Made by a program: the position numbers and the translations under genes. A stretch of DNA of 6,979 nt from Paracoccaceae bacterium (GTDB lineage: Bacteria > Pseudomonadota > Alphaproteobacteria > Rhodobacterales > Rhodobacteraceae), in assembly GCA_003551745.1 (NCBI GenBank), contig PUNI01000112.1, positions 1 to 6,979 on the forward strand, written 5' to 3'. The notes below the pieces were generated by a model that saw nothing but the letters and a program-made list of their open reading frames with translations, was not told the origin of the DNA and made no database searches. This document shows, one piece after another, positions 5,045 to 6,979 of the stretch. Within the stretch, counting starts at the first letter, position 1. Every line of letters begins with the position of its first letter.

Positions 5045-6979
5045 CTAGCGCCGGCGGGTGACCTTGCGTGTCGCGGGCTTCGCGCGGCCCTTGCCCGCCG
5101 GTTTCCCCGGCGGGCCCGGGCGCCGCCGGCGGCCGCGTTCGGGCTTCGGCCCGCGGGCGACGGCGGTGCCGTCGAGCTCGATGAGCTCCACCAGAAGCCC
5201 GCCGGTGACCGGGTCGGCCTCGGCCAGCCGCACCCTCACCCGGTCGCCAAGGCCGATGGTGAGCCCGGTGTCGGCACCCATCAGGGTCTGCGCGTCTGCG
5301 TCGAAGTGGAAGAACTCGTGGCCCAGCGACCGAATCGGCACCAGACCGTCGGCACCGGTCTCCGCAAGCCGGACGAAGAGCCCGAAGCGGGTGACGCCGG
5401 AGACCCGGCCCTCGAACTCGCCGCCCACCCGCTCGGCAAGGAAGGCGGCGAGATAGCGGTCGGCGGTGTCGCGCTCGGCCGCCATCGAGCGCCGCTCGGT
5501 CTCGGAGATGTGCTTGGCGGTCTCGGCGAGCCGGGCGATCTCGGCCTCGTCGAGACCGTCGTCGCCCCAGCCATGCGCCGAGATCAGCGCGCGGTGCACG
5601 ATCAGGTCGGCATAGCGACGGATCGGCGAGGTGAAATGCGCGTAGGTCCGCAGCGCCAGCCCGAAATGGCCGAAGTTCTCGGGGTTGTAGTGGGCCTGCG
5701 CCATTGCCCGCAGCGTAGCCATGTTGATGAGTTCATCGACCTCGGTGCCCTCGGCCTGCGACAAGAGGCGGTTCAGCGCGCGGGTGTGCAGCACCTGCCC
5801 CTTGGCCAGCGCGAGCCCCGAGGCGGCGGCGACCTCGCGCAGCGCCTCGATCTTCTCGGGGTTCGGCTCCTCGTGGACGCGGAACACCAGCGGCTGGCGG
5901 CGGGCAATCAGCTCCTCGGCGGCGCAGACATTGGCGAGCACCATGAACTCCTCGATCAACCGGTGCGCCTCCAGCCGCTCGCGGAAGTTGACGGAGACGA
6001 CGCGGCCATCCGGGGCCAGCTCGATGCGCCGCTCGGGCAGGTCGAGGTCGAGCGGCTGACGCGCCTCGCGGGCGCGGGCGGCGGCCCGATAGGCCGCGAA
6101 AAGCGGGCCGACGATGGGCTCGCCGAGTGGCTCGGCGCTTTCATCGGCCGCGGTCTGGAATTCGCCGTAGCTGAGCCCCGTGCGGATGCGCAGCACCGCC
6201 CGGGTGAAGCGGTGCGCGATCTTCGCGCCATGGGCGTTCAGCACCATGCGCAGCGCGATCACCGGCCGGTCCGCACCCTCGACGAGCGAACAGAGATCGG
6301 CCGACAGCCGCTCGGGCAGCATCGGCACCACACGGTCGGGGAAATAGGTGGAATTGCCCCGCATCTGCGCATCGCGGTCGAGGGCGGAGCCCGGGCGCAC
6401 GTAGTGGGCGACATCGGCGATCGCGACCCAGACGATATGGCCGCCCGGGTTCTTCGGATCGTCGTCCGACATCGCCAGCACAGCGTCGTCGTGATCGCGC
6501 GCGTCGGCCGGGTCGATCGTGATGAAGGGCAGCGCGCGCAGATCCTCGCGCCCTTCCAGCGGCGCGGGCTCGGCCGCCTCGGCCTCGGCCAGCGCCGCAT
6601 CGGTGAAAGCGTCGGGGATGCCGTGCTGATGGATCGCGATCAGCGAGACGGATTTCGGCGCCGACGGATCGCCCAGCCGCTCGGTGATGCGCGCCTTCGG
6701 CAGGCCAAGCCGCGGCGGGCCGGCGGCCTCGGCCTCCACAAGCTCGCCATCCTCGGCACCATGGGTGGCGCCGGCAGCGACGCGCCATTCCTTGTCGGCG
6801 CCCTTGTCGACCGGGACGATGCGGCCGCCCTCGGTTTCGGCGCGGAAGATGCCGAGGATCCTGCGAGGCGTGAGGCCGATGCGGCGGATCAGCCGGGCCT
6901 CGTACTGGTGGTCGGCCTCGTGGACCGGGAGAAGCTTGGCGAGGATGCAGTCGCCCTCGGCCAGCGCAGGATCGCCCGG
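5045..6979 (-). CDS. rnr: Ribonuclease R, 5' end outside the window
   Basis: A processive 3'-to-5' exoribonuclease of the RNB (RNase II/R) family that degrades structured RNA. The frame is open from the TAG at 5047-5045 to the window edge, giving 644 visible residues starting PGDPALAEGD; the N-terminal part (helical domain and first cold-shock domain in the family, roughly 100 residues) is missing. The GTG at 6739 is internal, because the 80 codons before it read as family-like sequence (YEARLIRRIG, GGRIVPVDKGA). Order of domains: second cold-shock domain (about 1-75), RNB catalytic domain starting near ITIDPADARDHDDAV with D156, D162, D164 and D165 matching the spacing of E. coli D272/278/280/281 and ending near HFTSPIRRYADLIVHR, S1 domain (GEFEGRVSGVTRFGLFVRL), and a basic Arg/Lys/Pro-rich tail of about 33 residues. 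The length fits RNase R rather than RNase II. The transglycosylase gene follows on the same strand. Confidence 0.96.
   Translation of the reverse strand, partial: PGDPALAEGDCILAKLLPVHEADHQYEARLIRRIGLTPRRILGIFRAETEGGRIVPVDKGADKEWRVAAGATHGAEDGELVEAEAAGPPRLGLPKARITERLGDPSAPKSVSLIAIHQHGIPDAFTDAALAEAEAAEPAPLEGREDLRALPFITIDPADARDHDDAVLAMSDDDPKNPGGHIVWVAIADVAHYVRPGSALDRDAQMRGNSTYFPDRVVPMLPERLSADLCSLVEGADRPVIALRMVLNAHGAKIAHRFTRAVLRIRTGLSYGEFQTAADESAEPLGEPIVGPLFAAYRAAARAREARQPLDLDLPERRIELAPDGRVVSVNFRERLEAHRLIEEFMVLANVCAAEELIARRQPLVFRVHEEPNPEKIEALREVAAASGLALAKGQVLHTRALNRLLSQAEGTEVDELINMATLRAMAQAHYNPENFGHFGLALRTYAHFTSPIRRYADLIVHRALISAHGWGDDGLDEAEIARLAETAKHISETERRSMAAERDTADRYLAAFLAERVGGEFEGRVSGVTRFGLFVRLAETGADGLVPIRSLGHEFFHFDADAQTLMGADTGLTIGLGDRVRVRLAEADPVTGGLLVELIELDGTAVARGPKPERGRRRRPGPPGKPAGKGRAKPATRKVTRRR
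5093..5115 (-). repeat. 9-bp perfect GC hairpin inside the rnr tail-coding sequence
   Basis: GCCCGCCGG (5093-5101) and CCGGCGGGC (5107-5115) are perfectly complementary around a 5-nt loop, about 45 bases before the rnr stop codon in the part encoding the Pro/Gly/Lys tail. The fold in mRNA would be very stable. It may be only a by-product of Gly/Pro codons in GC-rich DNA. Confidence 0.4.

Noticed and set aside
6737..6739. GTG as the start codon of rnr
   Set aside because: The frame stays open to the window edge and the 80 upstream codons read as RNase R cold-shock-domain sequence, so this is an internal valine codon.
1..6979. Mobile elements, CRISPR arrays, tRNA/rRNA genes, toxin-antitoxin or defence genes
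   Set aside because: No transposase or integrase motif, regularly spaced repeat, tRNA-like cloverleaf or small paired genes were seen on either strand; almost all the sequence is covered by identified genes.

Overview
The window is about 7 kb of GC-rich chromosomal DNA with densely packed genes. It looks like an alphaproteobacterium, most likely Rhodobacterales (Rhodobacteraceae). This rests on protein style recognised by eye: the long LOG-family protein with FRDSPED and LAFADDEF segments, an RNase R with the IAIHQHGIPD segment and DHDD active site, the succinylase-type DapD/DapE pair, and a short BLUF photoreceptor. No database search was possible, so the assignment is inference.

Layout from left to right. 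Positions 1-34 (minus) hold the first 11 codons of a gene that leaves the window; it sits just downstream of a LOG-family gene (78-965, minus, TTG start) and a hairpin overlaps its ribosome binding site. An 84-bp divergent promoter region separates the LOG gene from dapD (1050-1883, plus). dapD converges on a small BLUF-domain gene (1889-2287, minus) with only 5 bp between stop codons. A 172-bp region containing a perfect TATAAT box for the BLUF gene separates it from the divergent dapE (2460-3617, plus). dapE converges (26-bp gap) on a lytic murein transglycosylase lipoprotein gene (3644-4927, minus). Upstream of that, on the same strand, lies rnr for RNase R (5045-6979, minus), whose 5' end is outside the window.

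Functionally, dapD and dapE encode two steps of the succinylase branch of meso-diaminopimelate/lysine synthesis, so their product feeds peptidoglycan, which the lytic transglycosylase remodels. RNase R is a general RNA-decay enzyme and the LOG protein a nucleotide phosphoribohydrolase-type enzyme. The gene that stands out is the blue-light photoreceptor lying opposite-strand between dapD and dapE, with all key flavin-pocket residues intact and its own strong promoter.

I see no mobile element, CRISPR array, tRNA, rRNA, phage gene or defence system. Most of the region is ordinary core genome. The observations below concern the BLUF context, boundary hairpins, start-codon choice and composition; none amounts to a demonstrated new system.
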